Below are positions 1 through 9,371 of a stretch of DNA of 64,000 nucleotides, one piece after another. The stretch is from Thalassomonas haliotis (GTDB lineage Bacteria; Pseudomonadota; Gammaproteobacteria; Enterobacterales; Alteromonadaceae): contig NZ_CP059693.1 in the NCBI RefSeq assembly GCF_028657945.1, forward strand, positions 1,612,001 through 1,676,000, given 5' to 3'. Every line of letters begins with the position of its first letter. The first letter of the stretch is position 1. A program made the translations under genes and the position numbers. Below the pieces are notes generated by a model. The model was not told the origin of the DNA, ran no database searches, and saw nothing but the letters and a program-made list of their open reading frames with translations.

Positions 1-745
1 AGGCGTCAACGGATAACAGGGAAACGGATTTTCCGACAAGGTCTTGCGGTGCCTGAACCCAGTCGCCGTCTTGACGTAAATATAACTGGCGATGATCGTT
101 TTTATCGGTACCGGTCAGGGCGCGCAGCTCACCGGATGTATCTGTGATGAAACGGGCGAACGGGATGGGGGAAGTGCCTAATTTTCTTTTGACTTTACCG
201 TTGTAGATATTAAGTTTCATTACCGTCGGCAGTCGCTCGCCGGTATCACTCATAGGGGTCGAGCTGATTAAGATATGTTTTTTATCTTCCTTTAAACGGT
301 CGATGATTTTAGCCCAGCCGCGAATGGCTTTTTTCTTCTTGATATGGCTGCCGGTTTGCATTTCCCCTGCCTGGTAGCCATAGATTAATTCACCTTTTGA
401 GCCGTCATAATTGACGGCATAGAGCTCACCGTACGATATCGCTTCTTCAAGCCAGGGATCCCGCTGATTGATAGTGATGACAACACGCTCGTTATTTACC
501 CAGTAATAGCTGCCGACCTCTTTGCGTCCCCGAAATTTGGCGGAGCCGACAGGTTTCATGGTTTTGCTATCGAAAAATATTAAGGCCCTTCTTCCCTGTG
601 AAAGCAGGGCTACGGCTAAATATTTACCGTCGGGGGAAATTTTCGCATTTTGATATTGGGCATGGTCGAATAAACTTTGCCAGTCTTTCGCCTGTGCGTT
701 GATGGCGAAGCATAACGTTAAGCAAAGGAGTATTTTGTTGATCAC
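1..745 (-). CDS. S9-family (prolyl oligopeptidase-like) peptidase, N-terminal part
   Basis: The gene runs off the left edge, leaving about 248 N-terminal codons. A GTG start at 745 follows an AAGGA ribosome site; an upstream ATG is closed at once by TAA. The product opens with a hydrophobic stretch ending in INAQA, a likely signal peptide, so it is probably periplasmic. It continues with beta-propeller-like segments (AKISPDGKYLAVALLS, YYWVNNERVVITI, GELYAVNYDGS, LTGTDKNDRQLYLR). This pattern is typical of the propeller domain of S9 alpha/beta-hydrolase peptidases in Alteromonadales. The catalytic Ser-Asp-His domain would lie outside the window, so activity cannot be verified. The family call is moderately sure and comes from pattern recognition. 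It is transcribed divergently from pstS. Confidence 0.6.
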   Translation of the reverse strand, partial: MINKILLCLTLCFAINAQAKDWQSLFDHAQYQNAKISPDGKYLAVALLSQGRRALIFFDSKTMKPVGSAKFRGRKEVGSYYWVNNERVVITINQRDPWLEEAISYGELYAVNYDGSKGELIYGYQAGEMQTGSHIKKKKAIRGWAKIIDRLKEDKKHILISSTPMSDTGERLPTVMKLNIYNGKVKRKLGTSPIPFARFITDTSGELRALTGTDKNDHRQLYLRQDGDWVQAPQDLVGKSVSLLSVDA

Positions 746-948
746 TTTTTATTAAATCCTTGTCATTGAAGTTCGATACGTAATATTAACAAAAAACAAA
801 CATTAAAGGCAGAAAAGAATGATGGCTGAAGGCTTATCCAGGCTGTGATAGCGGTTTGTGAACATGATACTTACCTGTGCTATGGCGCTAGGGCTGGTTC
901 AAGGAGGAAAATATCGGCAGGACAATAAAGTTTCTTTCTGTAATATAA

Positions 949-992
949 GTGTCATATTGCGTCAATATAATTGTCATATTAGCTTCATATAG
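949..992 (+). promoter_or_regulatory. Tandem Pho boxes upstream of pstS
   Basis: Four 7-base half-sites recur every 11 bp: GTGTCAT (949), CGTCAAT (960), TTGTCAT (971) and GCTTCAT (982), separated by AT-rich 4-base spacers. This matches the PhoB operator layout (CTGTCAT-like direct repeats with 11-bp spacing). The array ends about 37 bp before the pstS start, where PhoB would help recruit RNA polymerase. Binding is inferred; no phoBR genes are in the window. Confidence 0.85.
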
Positions 993-1029
993 TAAGCAAA
1001 AAATTAATTGAGCTCTTTTGGAGAGAAAA

Positions 1030-1992
1030 ATGGCTTTTAAACGTGTATTAGGTGTTCTTGGTCTGGCGGGTATGATGAGTTTTTCAACTTTAGCGGTTGA
1101 TGACAGTTTGCCTCAATATCAAAAAGTAAGCGGGGTTTCCGGTAACTTGTCTTCTGTCGGTTCAGATACCCTGGCCAATATGATGACTTTTTGGGCGGAA
1201 GAATTTAAACGCACTTACCCTAACGTTAACGTGCAAATCCAGGCGGCGGGCTCTTCTACTGCGCCACCGGCGTTAACGGAAGCAACTTCTAATATCGGCC
1301 CTATGAGTCGTAAGATGAAATCCCGTGAAATTGAAGCTTTTGAAAAACGTTACGGTTATAAGCCTACCGCGGTTCGGGTAGCGATTGATGCCTTAGCGGT
1401 ATTTGTTCACAAAGATAACCCGATCAAAGGATTACGTATCGATCAGGTAGATGCGATTTTTTCCAGCAACCGTAAATGTGGCGCCAATGAAGATGTTGAC
1501 CGCTGGGGTGACTTAGGTTTAAACGGTGCCTGGACAGGTAAAGATGTGCAGTTATATGGCCGTAACTCAGTATCCGGTACTTACGGTTATTTTAAGAAAA
1601 AAGCCCTGTGTAAAGGTGATTTCAAAAACACGGTAAATGAGCAGCCGGGCTCTGCTTCTGTGGTACAGTCGGTGTCGGCTTCTTTAAACGGTATCGGTTA
1701 TTCGGGCATAGGTTATAAAACTTCAGGTGTACGTGCCCTGCCGTTATCGAAAAAAGACGATAACTATGTAGCAGCCAGCATGGACAATGCTATCTCGGGT
1801 AAATATCCGCTATCCCGTTACCTGTACGTTTATGTTAACAAGCACCCGAACAAGCCGTTATCGCCGATGGAAGCTGAATTCTTGAAAATGATCCTGTCAA
1901 AATCCGGTCAGAAAATCGTAGAGAAAGACGGTTATATTCCCCTGCCGGGTAAAGTGGTGCAAAAAGAATTTAAAAAACTGGGTCTGATTTAA
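1030..1992 (+). CDS. pstS: Phosphate ABC transporter substrate-binding protein PstS
   Basis: PstS is the periplasmic phosphate-binding protein of the high-affinity Pst importer. The ATG at 1030 has GGAGA five bases upstream and is preferred to an in-frame TTG at 1018. The product is about 320 residues. It starts with a signal peptide ([19 protein letters not shown]). Phosphate-binding-loop motifs follow: [12 protein letters not shown] near the N-terminus, [12 protein letters not shown], and [12 protein letters not shown] in the middle. The cognate permease and ATPase genes are not adjacent: pstCAB starts at 24594, about 22.6 kb away. Tandem Pho boxes upstream and a terminator downstream show an independent, phosphate-starvation-induced unit. 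Confidence 0.93.
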   Translation: MAFKRVLGVLGLAGMMSFSTLAVDDSLPQYQKVSGVSGNLSSVGSDTLANMMTFWAEEFKRTYPNVNVQIQAAGSSTAPPALTEATSNIGPMSRKMKSREIEAFEKRYGYKPTAVRVAIDALAVFVHKDNPIKGLRIDQVDAIFSSNRKCGANEDVDRWGDLGLNGAWTGKDVQLYGRNSVSGTYGYFKKKALCKGDFKNTVNEQPGSASVVQSVSASLNGIGYSGIGYKTSGVRALPLSKKDDNYVAASMDNAISGKYPLSRYLYVYVNKHPNKPLSPMEAEFLKMILSKSGQKIVEKDGYIPLPGKVVQKEFKKLGLI

Positions 1993-2028
1993 TCCGGCAA
2001 GCGGCAGATTCCGACAAGTCAAAAGAAA

Positions 2029-2052
2029 AAGCCTGGTAATCCAGGCTTTTTT
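2029..2052 (+). terminator. Intrinsic terminator of pstS
   Basis: An AAGCCTGG/CCAGGCTT stem with a TAAT loop is followed by six T. It lies 37 bases after the pstS stop. The T-tract runs directly into the repeat array described next. Confidence 0.9.
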
Positions 2053-2160
2053 ATATACAGGAGGTATGGTATGTCGTGGTCACACGGATGTGAGAGAATG
2101 ACGATACAGGAGGTATGGTATGTCGTGGTCACACGGATGTGAGAGAATGACGATACGGAC
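2053..2160. repeat. Terminator-docked tandem repeat, 49-bp unit (two copies plus relic)
   Basis: Two near-identical 49-bp units start at 2056 and 2105, each opening TACAGGAGGTATGG; a decayed third start (TACGG) lies at 2154. Each unit holds an inverted repeat around GG (TCACAC-GG-ATGTGA). The array fills the gap between convergent pstS and the ACT gene and starts at the terminator T-tract. A 46-bp relative lies at 51071-51260, so this is a dispersed family. Confidence 0.85.
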
Positions 2161-2211
2161 TCTGTGAACCGTTTATATGCTAATCAGGCGTTACCGGGCT
2201 GAATTTATCTA

Positions 2212-2709
2212 TCAGCGGGAAATATCCACCATCAAATCATCGGCAATGTTTTCCAGTGCGCCGATCAGTTCATCAATGGAGTCTTTATTGACGCTGATGC
2301 GGGTTTTGGCCTTAAACATGGTTTGACCTGTATGGGCGGCGGGACTCTGGCTGCTGACCAATTTTAATAAATTTCCTCCCTGGCGATGAATTACCGAAGT
2401 GATTTCCTGGATAATGCCTTCCCTGTCGTTGGCGGTCAATTCTAAGACAATATCCGCCTGTTCCGGTGAGATTACGGCATTGCCGGTTTCTATCTGGGTT
2501 TTAAGTTCGGGGATATCATTTAAGGCATTGATCAGTGCCTGGCTGCTTTCTTCGGCAACGGCGACTTCGAGTACGCCGGCAAAGAAGCCGGACAGGTGAT
2601 GCATGCTGCTGGTTTGCCAGTTACCCTGGTGGCGGTTAATGATGTTGGATAATTTGTCTACCAATCCCGGACGGTCCGGGCCTATAAATGAAATGACTAT
2701 GTAGTTCAT
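2212..2709 (-). CDS. Two-ACT-domain regulatory protein (GcvR-like)
   Basis: The 165-residue protein contains two ACT folds. The first (about residues 1-80) opens IVISFIGPDRPGLVDKLSN. The second (about 85-165) contains LTANDREGIIQEITSVI. This length and arrangement match the GcvR family, whose E. coli member represses the glycine-cleavage operon by antagonising GcvA. Small-molecule (amino acid) sensing is inferred from the family; no gcv gene is nearby. It is cytosolic, with no membrane segment. The PilZ gene lies 120 bases upstream on the same strand. Confidence 0.75.
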   Translation of the reverse strand: MNYIVISFIGPDRPGLVDKLSNIINRHQGNWQTSSMHHLSGFFAGVLEVAVAEESSQALINALNDIPELKTQIETGNAVISPEQADIVLELTANDREGIIQEITSVIHRQGGNLLKLVSSQSPAAHTGQTMFKAKTRISVNKDSIDELIGALENIADDLMVDISR

Positions 2710-2829
2710 GCTACATTCCTTTTGTTTGTTGGCTGATGAAAATGTTGTCTTTAACGTTTGAAGGCGGGTTTATGCGCGTTTGCCGGAAACCTGAACCTGG
2801 CTAGCTACAGGTACAGGCAAGTATTGTTA

Positions 2830-3201
2830 TCAGCTTTCTGGCTTGTAACGGCTAAGCTGGGAAAGCTCTTTGTTTAGTTGCGCTTCATCTCCCAGGTTTA
2901 ATTCCACCAGGCGACGTAAATGGGTAATGCTGTCAATATCTATGGCATTACATTGCAGTCCGGTTTCATCATCGTGCTGGTGGACAACGGCAATATGCAT
3001 AGTGACTTCAGATTCCCCGTCTCCCAGGGTAAAACTTAAGGTACCTAGCTTATTAACCAGGGAATGTTCACACTCTGGTGTGGTGACCAGGGCCCCGTTA
3101 AGGGAGATGTCGTGAATTGAAACGGGAAAGGTGTGATTTTCAACAGCTAATTCGGCCTTAATTGAAAATAATATCCGGGTAAACTGGCGTCGGTTTTCCA
3201 T
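2830..3201 (-). CDS. PilZ-domain protein (probable c-di-GMP receptor)
   Basis: This 123-residue single-domain protein has both PilZ signature elements: an RxxxR-type segment at the extreme N-terminus (RRQFTR, residues 4-9) and the D/NxSxxG motif as DISLNG (about residues 32-37). Both are used in this family to clasp a c-di-GMP dimer, so ligand binding is likely. The output (motility, polysaccharide or other) cannot be told from the sequence. It lies downstream of ettA, behind the ettA terminator, so it is probably transcribed separately. Confidence 0.85.
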   Translation of the reverse strand: MENRRQFTRILFSIKAELAVENHTFPVSIHDISLNGALVTTPECEHSLVNKLGTLSFTLGDGESEVTMHIAVVHQHDDETGLQCNAIDIDSITHLRRLVELNLGDEAQLNKELSQLSRYKPES

Positions 3202-3248
3202 TGAAACTCATAAAATTATCATTAGGTGTCTTTAGCATAGCTCTAGTT

Positions 3249-3290
3249 TAAAAAAAAGGCACCTAAATCTTTTCGATTCAATGCCTTTGT
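3249..3290 (-). terminator. Intrinsic terminator of ettA
   Basis: On the minus strand an AAAGGCA/TGCCTTT outer stem with an inner GAATC-GAAAA-GATTT hairpin is followed by a run of T. It lies about 50 bases past the ettA stop. Confidence 0.75.
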
Positions 3291-3342
3291 TCTTAATTTA
3301 TTGTGATAAAACAAGCTATTTACTGTTTACCCGAAAGGGAGA

Positions 3343-5016
3343 TTAGCTGATTTTTTTATACTTGATCCTGTGGGGTTCAACCGCCGCCGGACCTAAGGTT
3401 TTCTTCAGCCACTCGTCATATTCGGTAAAGTTACCTTCAAAGAAGTTTACCTGGCCTTCATCGCGGTAATCCAGGATATGGGTGGCGATGCGGTCAAGGA
3501 ACCAGCGGTCATGGGAAATCACCATGGCGCAGCCGGGGAAGTCCAGTAAGGCTTCTTCCAGTGCCCTGAGGGTTTCCACATCCAGGTCATTGGTGGGCTC
3601 ATCCAGTAACAATAAGTTACCGCCGGTTTTCACCAGTTTGGCCAGATGTACCCGGTTGCGTTCCCCGCCGGATAAGTCTTTGATAAATTTTTGCTGGTCA
3701 TTGCCTTTAAAATTAAAACGGCTGACGTAGGCACGGCTGGGGATCTGGTAATTGCCGATCTCGATAATATCATGGTCTTCGGAAATTTCCTGATAAACGG
3801 TTTTTGTGCCATCCATATCGTCACGGAACTGGTCGACACTGGCCAGCTTAACGGTTTCCCCGAGTGTCACCTGGCCCGAGTCCGCCTGTTCAGCGCCGGA
3901 GAGCATTTTAAACAGGGTCGATTTACCGGCGCCGTTTGCTCCTATGATACCGACAATGGCCCCTTTAGGTACGCTAAAGCTTAGGTCATCAATCAATACC
4001 CTGTCGCCGAAAGACTTAGTTAAGTTATTGACATCCAATACTTTATCCCCAAGACGTGGCCCGGGGGGAATATAAAGTTCGTTGGTTTCGTTACGCTTTT
4101 GATTTTCCTGGCTGCTAAGCTCTTCAAAACGCGCCATCCGTGCCTTGCTTTTTGCCTGGCGGGCCTTGGGATTAGAGCGTACCCATTCCAGCTCATGCTT
4201 AATGGTTTTTTGCAGGGCGCTTTCGGCTTTGCTTTCCTGCTGCAGGCGCTGGTCTTTTTGTTCAAGCCAGGAAGAATAGTTGCCTTCCCATGGAATACCA
4301 TGGCCGCGGTCGAGTTCGAGGATCCAGCCGGCAACATTGTCGAGGAAGTAACGGTCATGGGTAATGGCGACAACAGTGCCGGAATAATCATGTAAAAAGC
4401 GCTCCAACCAGGCAACAGATTCGGCATCCAGGTGGTTGGTGGGTTCGTCCAGCAACAGCATATCCGGTTTTTGCAGCAATAAGCGGCATAGCGCGACCCG
4501 GCGGCGTTCCCCCCCGCTGAGGTTGGCAATTTTTTGTTCCCAGGCAGGTAAACGCAGGGCGTCGGCAGCGCGCTCCAGGGCATTATCGATATTATGACCG
4601 TCCTGGCTGTTGATGATATCTTCAAGTTCCCCCTGTTCTTTGGCCAGGGCATCGAAGTCCGCGTCGGCTTCGGCATAAGCGGCATAGACTTCATCCAGGC
4701 GCTTAATGGCATTTTTTACTTCCGAGACGGCTTCTTCCACCACTTCCCGTACGTTTTTCTCTTCATCAAGTTGTGGTTCCTGCGGCAGGTAGCCTATGTT
4801 GGTACCGGCAAGCGCTTTGGCTTCGCCGTCAAATTCGGTGTCTACCCCGGCCATAATGCGCAGCAGGGTCGATTTACCGGCACCATTGAGGCCTAATACG
4901 CCAATTTTAGCGCCTGGGAAAAAGGATAAGGAAATGTCTTTTAATATGGTGCGTTTAGGGGGAACCACCTTGCTGACGCGGTGCATCGAATAGATAAATT
5001 TGTCCGGCAATGCCAT
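3343..5016 (-). CDS. ettA: Energy-dependent translational throttle protein EttA (ABC-F)
   Basis: The 557-residue length matches EttA. Two ABC modules are present with no membrane segments. Module 1 has Walker A GLNGAGKST (about residue 43), signature LSGGERRR and Walker B LLLDEPTNHLD. Module 2 has GANGAGKST, LSGGERNR and LLLDEPTNDLD. The basic linker between them (about 240-320) corresponds to the ribosome E-site tRNA-interacting arm of ABC-F proteins. EttA gates entry of 70S initiation complexes into elongation according to the ATP/ADP ratio; that role comes from the E. coli homologue. It is a stand-alone gene with its own terminator. Confidence 0.95.
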   Translation of the reverse strand: MALPDKFIYSMHRVSKVVPPKRTILKDISLSFFPGAKIGVLGLNGAGKSTLLRIMAGVDTEFDGEAKALAGTNIGYLPQEPQLDEEKNVREVVEEAVSEVKNAIKRLDEVYAAYAEADADFDALAKEQGELEDIINSQDGHNIDNALERAADALRLPAWEQKIANLSGGERRRVALCRLLLQKPDMLLLDEPTNHLDAESVAWLERFLHDYSGTVVAITHDRYFLDNVAGWILELDRGHGIPWEGNYSSWLEQKDQRLQQESKAESALQKTIKHELEWVRSNPKARQAKSKARMARFEELSSQENQKRNETNELYIPPGPRLGDKVLDVNNLTKSFGDRVLIDDLSFSVPKGAIVGIIGANGAGKSTLFKMLSGAEQADSGQVTLGETVKLASVDQFRDDMDGTKTVYQEISEDHDIIEIGNYQIPSRAYVSRFNFKGNDQQKFIKDLSGGERNRVHLAKLVKTGGNLLLLDEPTNDLDVETLRALEEALLDFPGCAMVISHDRWFLDRIATHILDYRDEGQVNFFEGNFTEYDEWLKKTLGPAAVEPHRIKYKKIS

Positions 5017-5359
5017 GAATAATCCTTTTATTTTAGGGGAAATAATGTTGCCGATATTTTAAGTTAAAGCAACAGGGCAAGCAAATGAGTTTACGCCAAC
5101 TTCACTTTTTTAGGGGCTTTCTCAGGGAATTTTTCCTTATTTTATCTTTTCCCTATGGTTTTATCCTCCCGCGTTGAACTTGCTATCTCTTAAGGTGGCG
5201 CTTTAATCGGGCAACGGCATGTTGTTAACTTAGCTACTCCCACTTATCTATTAAGAGGAAATATCGACAGGGTTATTAACCCTGGTTCGTTATTTGCTTA
5301 GTTTGCTATTCATTCTTTTGTATTTACTTATTCGTCAATAATTTGTAACTCGGATCACT
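5017..5359. other. Divergent intergenic region, ettA / 5360 gene
   Basis: These 343 bases lie between divergent starts and must carry both promoters. They are AT-rich. I found no repeat, RNA gene or convincing operator. Confidence 0.5.
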
Positions 5360-6067
5360 ATGTTAACCAGCATTAATGCCTATACAGCACAAACCGCCAA
5401 TAATCGCCTGGAGACAGCCAATAGCGTCGAAGAAGACACGGCTTCCGCCGGTATTGCCCGCCAGGAAAATACCGCAGCTGCAGGCAATAAGCTGTTTTTA
5501 TCTTCCAGGGCAGAAAAAGTTAATGCCATCAGCTCGGAGTTTTTTAAAAAAGGGGCTTTAACCTTAGCTGATGTTGATAAACTGGTGGAGCGGGCTTACG
5601 AATATGGCCTGATATCAAAAGCCGACTACTCTCATCTTGCCAAGACGGGGGAGAGCGAGCAGTCTCAGGAAGCGGAAACTCAAACCCTGACCGCTTCCTT
5701 AGCCGGGTTTATCGAGAACTTTCAGCAAAGGTTTAATAGCGTGGATGCCGATGCGCAAAGCGCAGAAGGTTCGCCGGCAGAGCCAAGCGATACTGAAATC
5801 GAGATGAATAAGGCGCTCACTTCTGCCCGGACAATTCTCAGCGATATCGAGCAGGCTAAAAAAGCAGACAACTTTCAACAATCCCTTAGTCATGCCATCG
5901 CTACTTTGACAGAAGTGGTCCAGTCGGATTCTTTCAGCCAGCTACCCCTGGATGACAGGGTGGGCCTGAGCAAAACTGTCCAGGCGCTGGAAGTGGTGGA
6001 TAAACTCACCCCCCAAAAACAAAATAATAAGTTCATTAACCGCTATCTTGACATCTCTGTTAAGTAA
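5360..6067 (+). CDS. Hypothetical protein, 235 aa, helical
   Basis: I do not recognise a family. There is no signal peptide, membrane segment or cysteine-rich motif. The N-terminus (MLTSINAYTAQTANNRLE) and the Ala/Ser/Gln-rich linkers at about residues 20-40 and 120-145 suggest flexible segments around two helical parts. These are about 50-115 (KGALTLADVDKLVERAYEYG) and about 150-225 (LDDRVGLSKTVQALEVVDKL). The opening resembles the N-termini of some flagellar-associated proteins, but that is weak. Codon use is like the neighbours. The ribosome site (CGGA) is poor. It is a single gene with no obvious operon partner. Confidence 0.65.
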   Translation: MLTSINAYTAQTANNRLETANSVEEDTASAGIARQENTAAAGNKLFLSSRAEKVNAISSEFFKKGALTLADVDKLVERAYEYGLISKADYSHLAKTGESEQSQEAETQTLTASLAGFIENFQQRFNSVDADAQSAEGSPAEPSDTEIEMNKALTSARTILSDIEQAKKADNFQQSLSHAIATLTEVVQSDSFSQLPLDDRVGLSKTVQALEVVDKLTPQKQNNKFINRYLDISVK

Positions 6068-6455
6068 CCTGAACTCGGATAATCTAAACCAGCCAGCACA
6101 GCGCTTTTAACGGTTCCCTGTGTTCAACTTGCTTCTGACAGCCGCCGTCATTATGTGCAAAATGCAGTGGGAAATGGCTAAGTCATTGCCATTTATCTTT
6201 TATTTGTTCATCTTAACCTTATTTCAGATTAAGTAACTTTTGCTGTCGGCTGAACAGGCTGTAATGCAGTGTAATCTTAAGGTGTCTTAATTGTTGCTAG
6301 AATGTAAATTACGACTTTGTTATAATCGAAAGCGCGTAATTTTTGCCCGATATGTTTTTCTGAAAAATGTCAGGCTATTTTAGCTGGTGACAGGCCGGAT
6401 AATGCGGTTTAGGCCGGAATGAATTTACCTAGATTTAGCACTTAAAAGGATTTTT
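6068..6455 (+). promoter_or_regulatory. Intergenic region with a candidate -10 before the PKD lipoprotein
   Basis: These 388 bases carry no gene. A perfect TATAAT lies at 6321-6326, but no well-spaced -35 box precedes it. AAAAGGA at 6446-6452 is the ribosome site of the next gene. Nothing else is visible. Confidence 0.35.
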
Positions 6456-8306
6456 ATGAATAAAATAGTTTTTGCTTTCGCCTCGGCGGTACTTTTGTTA
6501 ACGGCTTGTGGCGGCGGGGGCGGCTCCGACAAACCTGTGATCACCAACCATACCCCGGTAGCCCAAATCAGCCATAACATTACAGATATCAATGCTGTTC
6601 CATTAGGGCAAAGCCTTAATTTCAGCGGCGTACAAAGCAGTGACAGCGACGGTGATAGTCTGAGTTATCGCTGGAGTTTAAGCGATGAAGATGGTGAGTC
6701 CCTGGTGTTGGCAGGGGCCGACCAGGCAGAGGTTGATTTTATCCCGGTACAGGCGGGGGAGTTTAGCTTATCCCTGGTGGTGAATGACGGGCAAAAAGAC
6801 AGTAACGCAAAAAACATCCATTTTACTGTTGTCGGCGACACCGCGACACCGGATCAGGCTCCGGTAGCCGATGCCGGGCGGGATCAAAATGTGCTGCTTA
6901 ATGCGAGCGTGCAGCTTGATGGCAGTCAAAGCCTGGATCCTGACGGCGCAGCTATTAGCTATTTGTGGCAGTTTATTGAAAAACCTCAGGGCAGCGCTGC
7001 CAGTTTCGATGATGATACTTTGGCGCAGCCCAGGTTTACCGCTGATGTTCTCGGCAATTACCGTCTCTCCCTTGAAGTAAATGACGGCGCCTTAACCAGT
7101 GAAGCGGATGAAGTCGTTATTCATGTGGCCGCCAGTGAAGAAAACAGCAGGCCGGTTGCCAATGCCGGTGAAAACCAGCATGTCCTGGTGACCGGCATTG
7201 TCATTCTCGATGGCAGCTTAAGTTCAGATGCCAATAACGATCAACTCACTTACCGCTGGCAAATGACGGCCAAACCGGAAGGGAGCTCTGCGGTCCTGGT
7301 GTCTGAAACCGGGGTGCAGACAAGGTTTACCGCCGATGCTGAAGGGATATTTGTCTTTAGCCTGGAAGTGTCTGATGGCGCACTGACCAGTGAGGCTGAT
7401 CAGGTGGTGATCACTGTGAGCAGCGAAAATATGGCACCTGTAGCGGATGCCGGTGCTGATCAAGCCGTCGGGGTAAATGAAAGCGTGAGTTTAGACGCCA
7501 GTGGCAGTAGCGATCCCGAAGGAGGGCAACTGCAATATGACTGGGATTTCATCAGCAAGCCAGAGGGCAGTGACAGTGCTTTTGATAATGACAATCTTGT
7601 TAACGCCAGTTTTGTTCCTGATTTAGCCGGGGAATATGTGTTGTCCCTTAAGGTTTTTGACGGTTATACACTTTCTGAAGCCGATAATGTGGTGATCATC
7701 GCATCGCAGCAAAGCAGTTTATTAAACGGTATGGTTTATGGAAAACTGGTTAATTCACTCAATGTTTCCCTGGCCGGGCTTAGTGTTCAAGTCAATGACA
7801 TTGAGCTGACCACCAGCAACCAGGGAGAATTCTCCACCGAAATACAGGTGGCAGAAAATGAAACCATCACCATTACCGTCAGTGATGATACTATTCCTAC
7901 GGCTGTTTATACCAGTGGCAGCATTGTCAAAAGCAACGGACCGGGCAATTATGATTTTACCCTGTTATTGCCGGTGCAGCAGTTACCCGTGATGCAAACG
8001 GTGACCGGGTTATTTTTCGACTGCAACGATTATCTCGGGCAGGGGCCCGATAGCCTGGAGGTTAACTTTGCCCTGGTCGAAGATGAGTCGACCCTGTTTG
8101 CCATAAACTATGAGCAAGTCTACCCAATGGAGGTGGGCGAGAACTTCAGTATCTCCCTGCCTGCATACGGTAAATTTGATGTCAGTACCGAGGGCTTCTG
8201 GCTGTCGACTATCAACGAGCCAGAGTACGGGGCAGTAACCCGTTTAACCAATCTTTATACCGGCGATACCGGCATCACTTCGCTAAATGTCTGCCTGGCG
8301 GAATAA
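6456..8306 (+). CDS. PKD-repeat surface lipoprotein
   Basis: This 616-residue lipoprotein has signal sequence MNKIVFAFASAVLLLTACG, with lipobox LTAC, followed by a GGGGGSD tether. Four PKD/cadherin-like beta-sandwich repeats of about 90-95 residues occupy about residues 25-430. They start at TPVAQISHN, APVADAGRDQ, RPVANAGENQ and APVADAGADQ. Each carries DGS or SDGD loops and ends LEVNDGALTSEADEVVI-like. The C-terminal 180 residues start with a carboxypeptidase-regulatory-like fold (VYGKLVNSLNVSLAGLSVQV) and end in a unique region with two cysteines. The architecture suggests a cell-surface binding or adhesion protein; no catalytic domain is visible. Confidence 0.85.
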   Translation: MNKIVFAFASAVLLLTACGGGGGSDKPVITNHTPVAQISHNITDINAVPLGQSLNFSGVQSSDSDGDSLSYRWSLSDEDGESLVLAGADQAEVDFIPVQAGEFSLSLVVNDGQKDSNAKNIHFTVVGDTATPDQAPVADAGRDQNVLLNASVQLDGSQSLDPDGAAISYLWQFIEKPQGSAASFDDDTLAQPRFTADVLGNYRLSLEVNDGALTSEADEVVIHVAASEENSRPVANAGENQHVLVTGIVILDGSLSSDANNDQLTYRWQMTAKPEGSSAVLVSETGVQTRFTADAEGIFVFSLEVSDGALTSEADQVVITVSSENMAPVADAGADQAVGVNESVSLDASGSSDPEGGQLQYDWDFISKPEGSDSAFDNDNLVNASFVPDLAGEYVLSLKVFDGYTLSEADNVVIIASQQSSLLNGMVYGKLVNSLNVSLAGLSVQVNDIELTTSNQGEFSTEIQVAENETITITVSDDTIPTAVYTSGSIVKSNGPGNYDFTLLLPVQQLPVMQTVTGLFFDCNDYLGQGPDSLEVNFALVEDESTLFAINYEQVYPMEVGENFSISLPAYGKFDVSTEGFWLSTINEPEYGAVTRLTNLYTGDTGITSLNVCLAE

Positions 8307-8338
8307 ACCGTTTATTTAACCGGTTATGATTACAGCAG

Positions 8339-8362
8339 GGCTCCGTTTTCGGGGCCTTTTTT
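8339..8362 (+). terminator. Intrinsic terminator of the PKD lipoprotein
   Basis: A GGCTCCG-TTTT-CGGGGCC stem (one G-T pair) is followed by six T, 33 bases after the stop. The repeat array starts right at the T-tract. Confidence 0.85.
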
Positions 8363-8685
8363 ATACCGGGAAGTCTTTCAGCCTGCTCTTCAGGAAGAGA
8401 TGGCTCCGGGCATAAGCTAAGTACTTACATCCTGGTAAGTACTCCGGCGTGCTCAGGATGAGCAGGAGCGGGGTTTATACAGGGAAGTATTTATCCGGCG
8501 CGCTCAGGGTGAGCAGGAAGCCGGGTTTATACAGGGAAGCATTTATCCGGCGCGCTCAGGATGAGCAGGAAGCCGGGTTTATACAGGGAAGTATTTATCC
8601 GGCGCGCTCAGGATGAGCAGGAAGCCGGGTTTATACAGGGAAGTATTTATCCGGCGCGCTCAGGATGAGCAGGAAGCCGGGTTTA
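8363..8685. repeat. Terminator-docked array: one long unit plus four 52-bp units
   Basis: The array opens ATACCGGGAAGTCTTT with one long unit of about 115 bp holding a perfect AGTACTTAC/GTAAGTACT hairpin. Four 52-bp units follow at 8478, 8530, 8582 and 8634, each starting TACAGGGAAG. Each short unit encodes a nested hairpin: CCGGC/GCCGG outside and GCTC-AGGAT-GAGC inside. The last unit supplies the TAA stop codon of the convergent CBS gene. Units within the array are almost identical, implying recent amplification. Confidence 0.9.
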
Positions 8686-9105
8686 TTCACTTCTTTTTTT
8701 GTGCTGCAGCGCCAGGATTTTGATGATATCCCGCCAGGTGATAATGCCTACCGGGCGGTAATGATCATCCACCACCGGCAGGCAAGAGATATGGTTGTCG
8801 TAGAAGAGTACAACCGCTTCATTTAATGGCAGGTTGGCGGCGCAGGTGATCAGGTCCCGGTTCATGATCAGGTGAATTTTTTTCTGCAAATAGGCGGTGT
8901 CTTTATGGGTTTCTTTATAGGTACCTATGGCCGGGCTCAAGTGTTTATAAAGATCTCTGTCGGTAAAGATGCCCGCCAATTCTTTATTATCCGTGACTAA
9001 GATATGATGGATTTTGTGCTGGTCAAAGATGGCCTTGGCTTTGCCCAGATCGTCGTCCATGGACAAGGTGACCAATTTGGTTGACATATAATCGGCAATG
9101 CTCAT
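8683..9105 (-). CDS. CBS-domain-pair protein
   Basis: This 140-residue protein consists of two CBS motifs: residues about 1-60 (MSIADYMSTKLVTLSMDDDL, ILVTDNKELAGIFTDRDLYKHL) and about 75-135 (IMNRDLITCAANLPLNEAV, LPVVDDHYRPVGIITWRDI). The pair forms a Bateman module that in other proteins binds AMP, ATP or SAM. No effector domain is fused, so it may regulate a partner or act alone. Its stop codon overlaps the last base pairs of the tandem repeat array, so its 3' UTR would be entirely repeat. Confidence 0.85.
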   Translation of the reverse strand: MSIADYMSTKLVTLSMDDDLGKAKAIFDQHKIHHILVTDNKELAGIFTDRDLYKHLSPAIGTYKETHKDTAYLQKKIHLIMNRDLITCAANLPLNEAVVLFYDNHISCLPVVDDHYRPVGIITWRDIIKILALQHKKRSE

Positions 9106-9371
9106 ATTTGCTCCGTGATTTTTTAAATGTAAACACCTGTTTAAAAACTATCGTCAACTTATTGATAATGTGCTTATATATACTCAAGCTAGTTTAGGCG
9201 CGATATTCCCGGGGGGCTGAATTTTCCCCGACACCTGTACTCGCTGGCAATAACCAATAATAAATTAACATATACAAAGATGGTGCGGATGACAATGGAA
9301 TTTTCCTGTTGCAGGAATAAATTTTTGTTGTAAAAGCCATTTTTTAACAAGAAGTTAAGCAGGAAGTTTTT

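Noticed and set aside
2399-2599. Plus-strand ORFs opposite the ACT, PilZ and ettA genes
   Set aside because: They are antisense shadows of clearly recognised genes.
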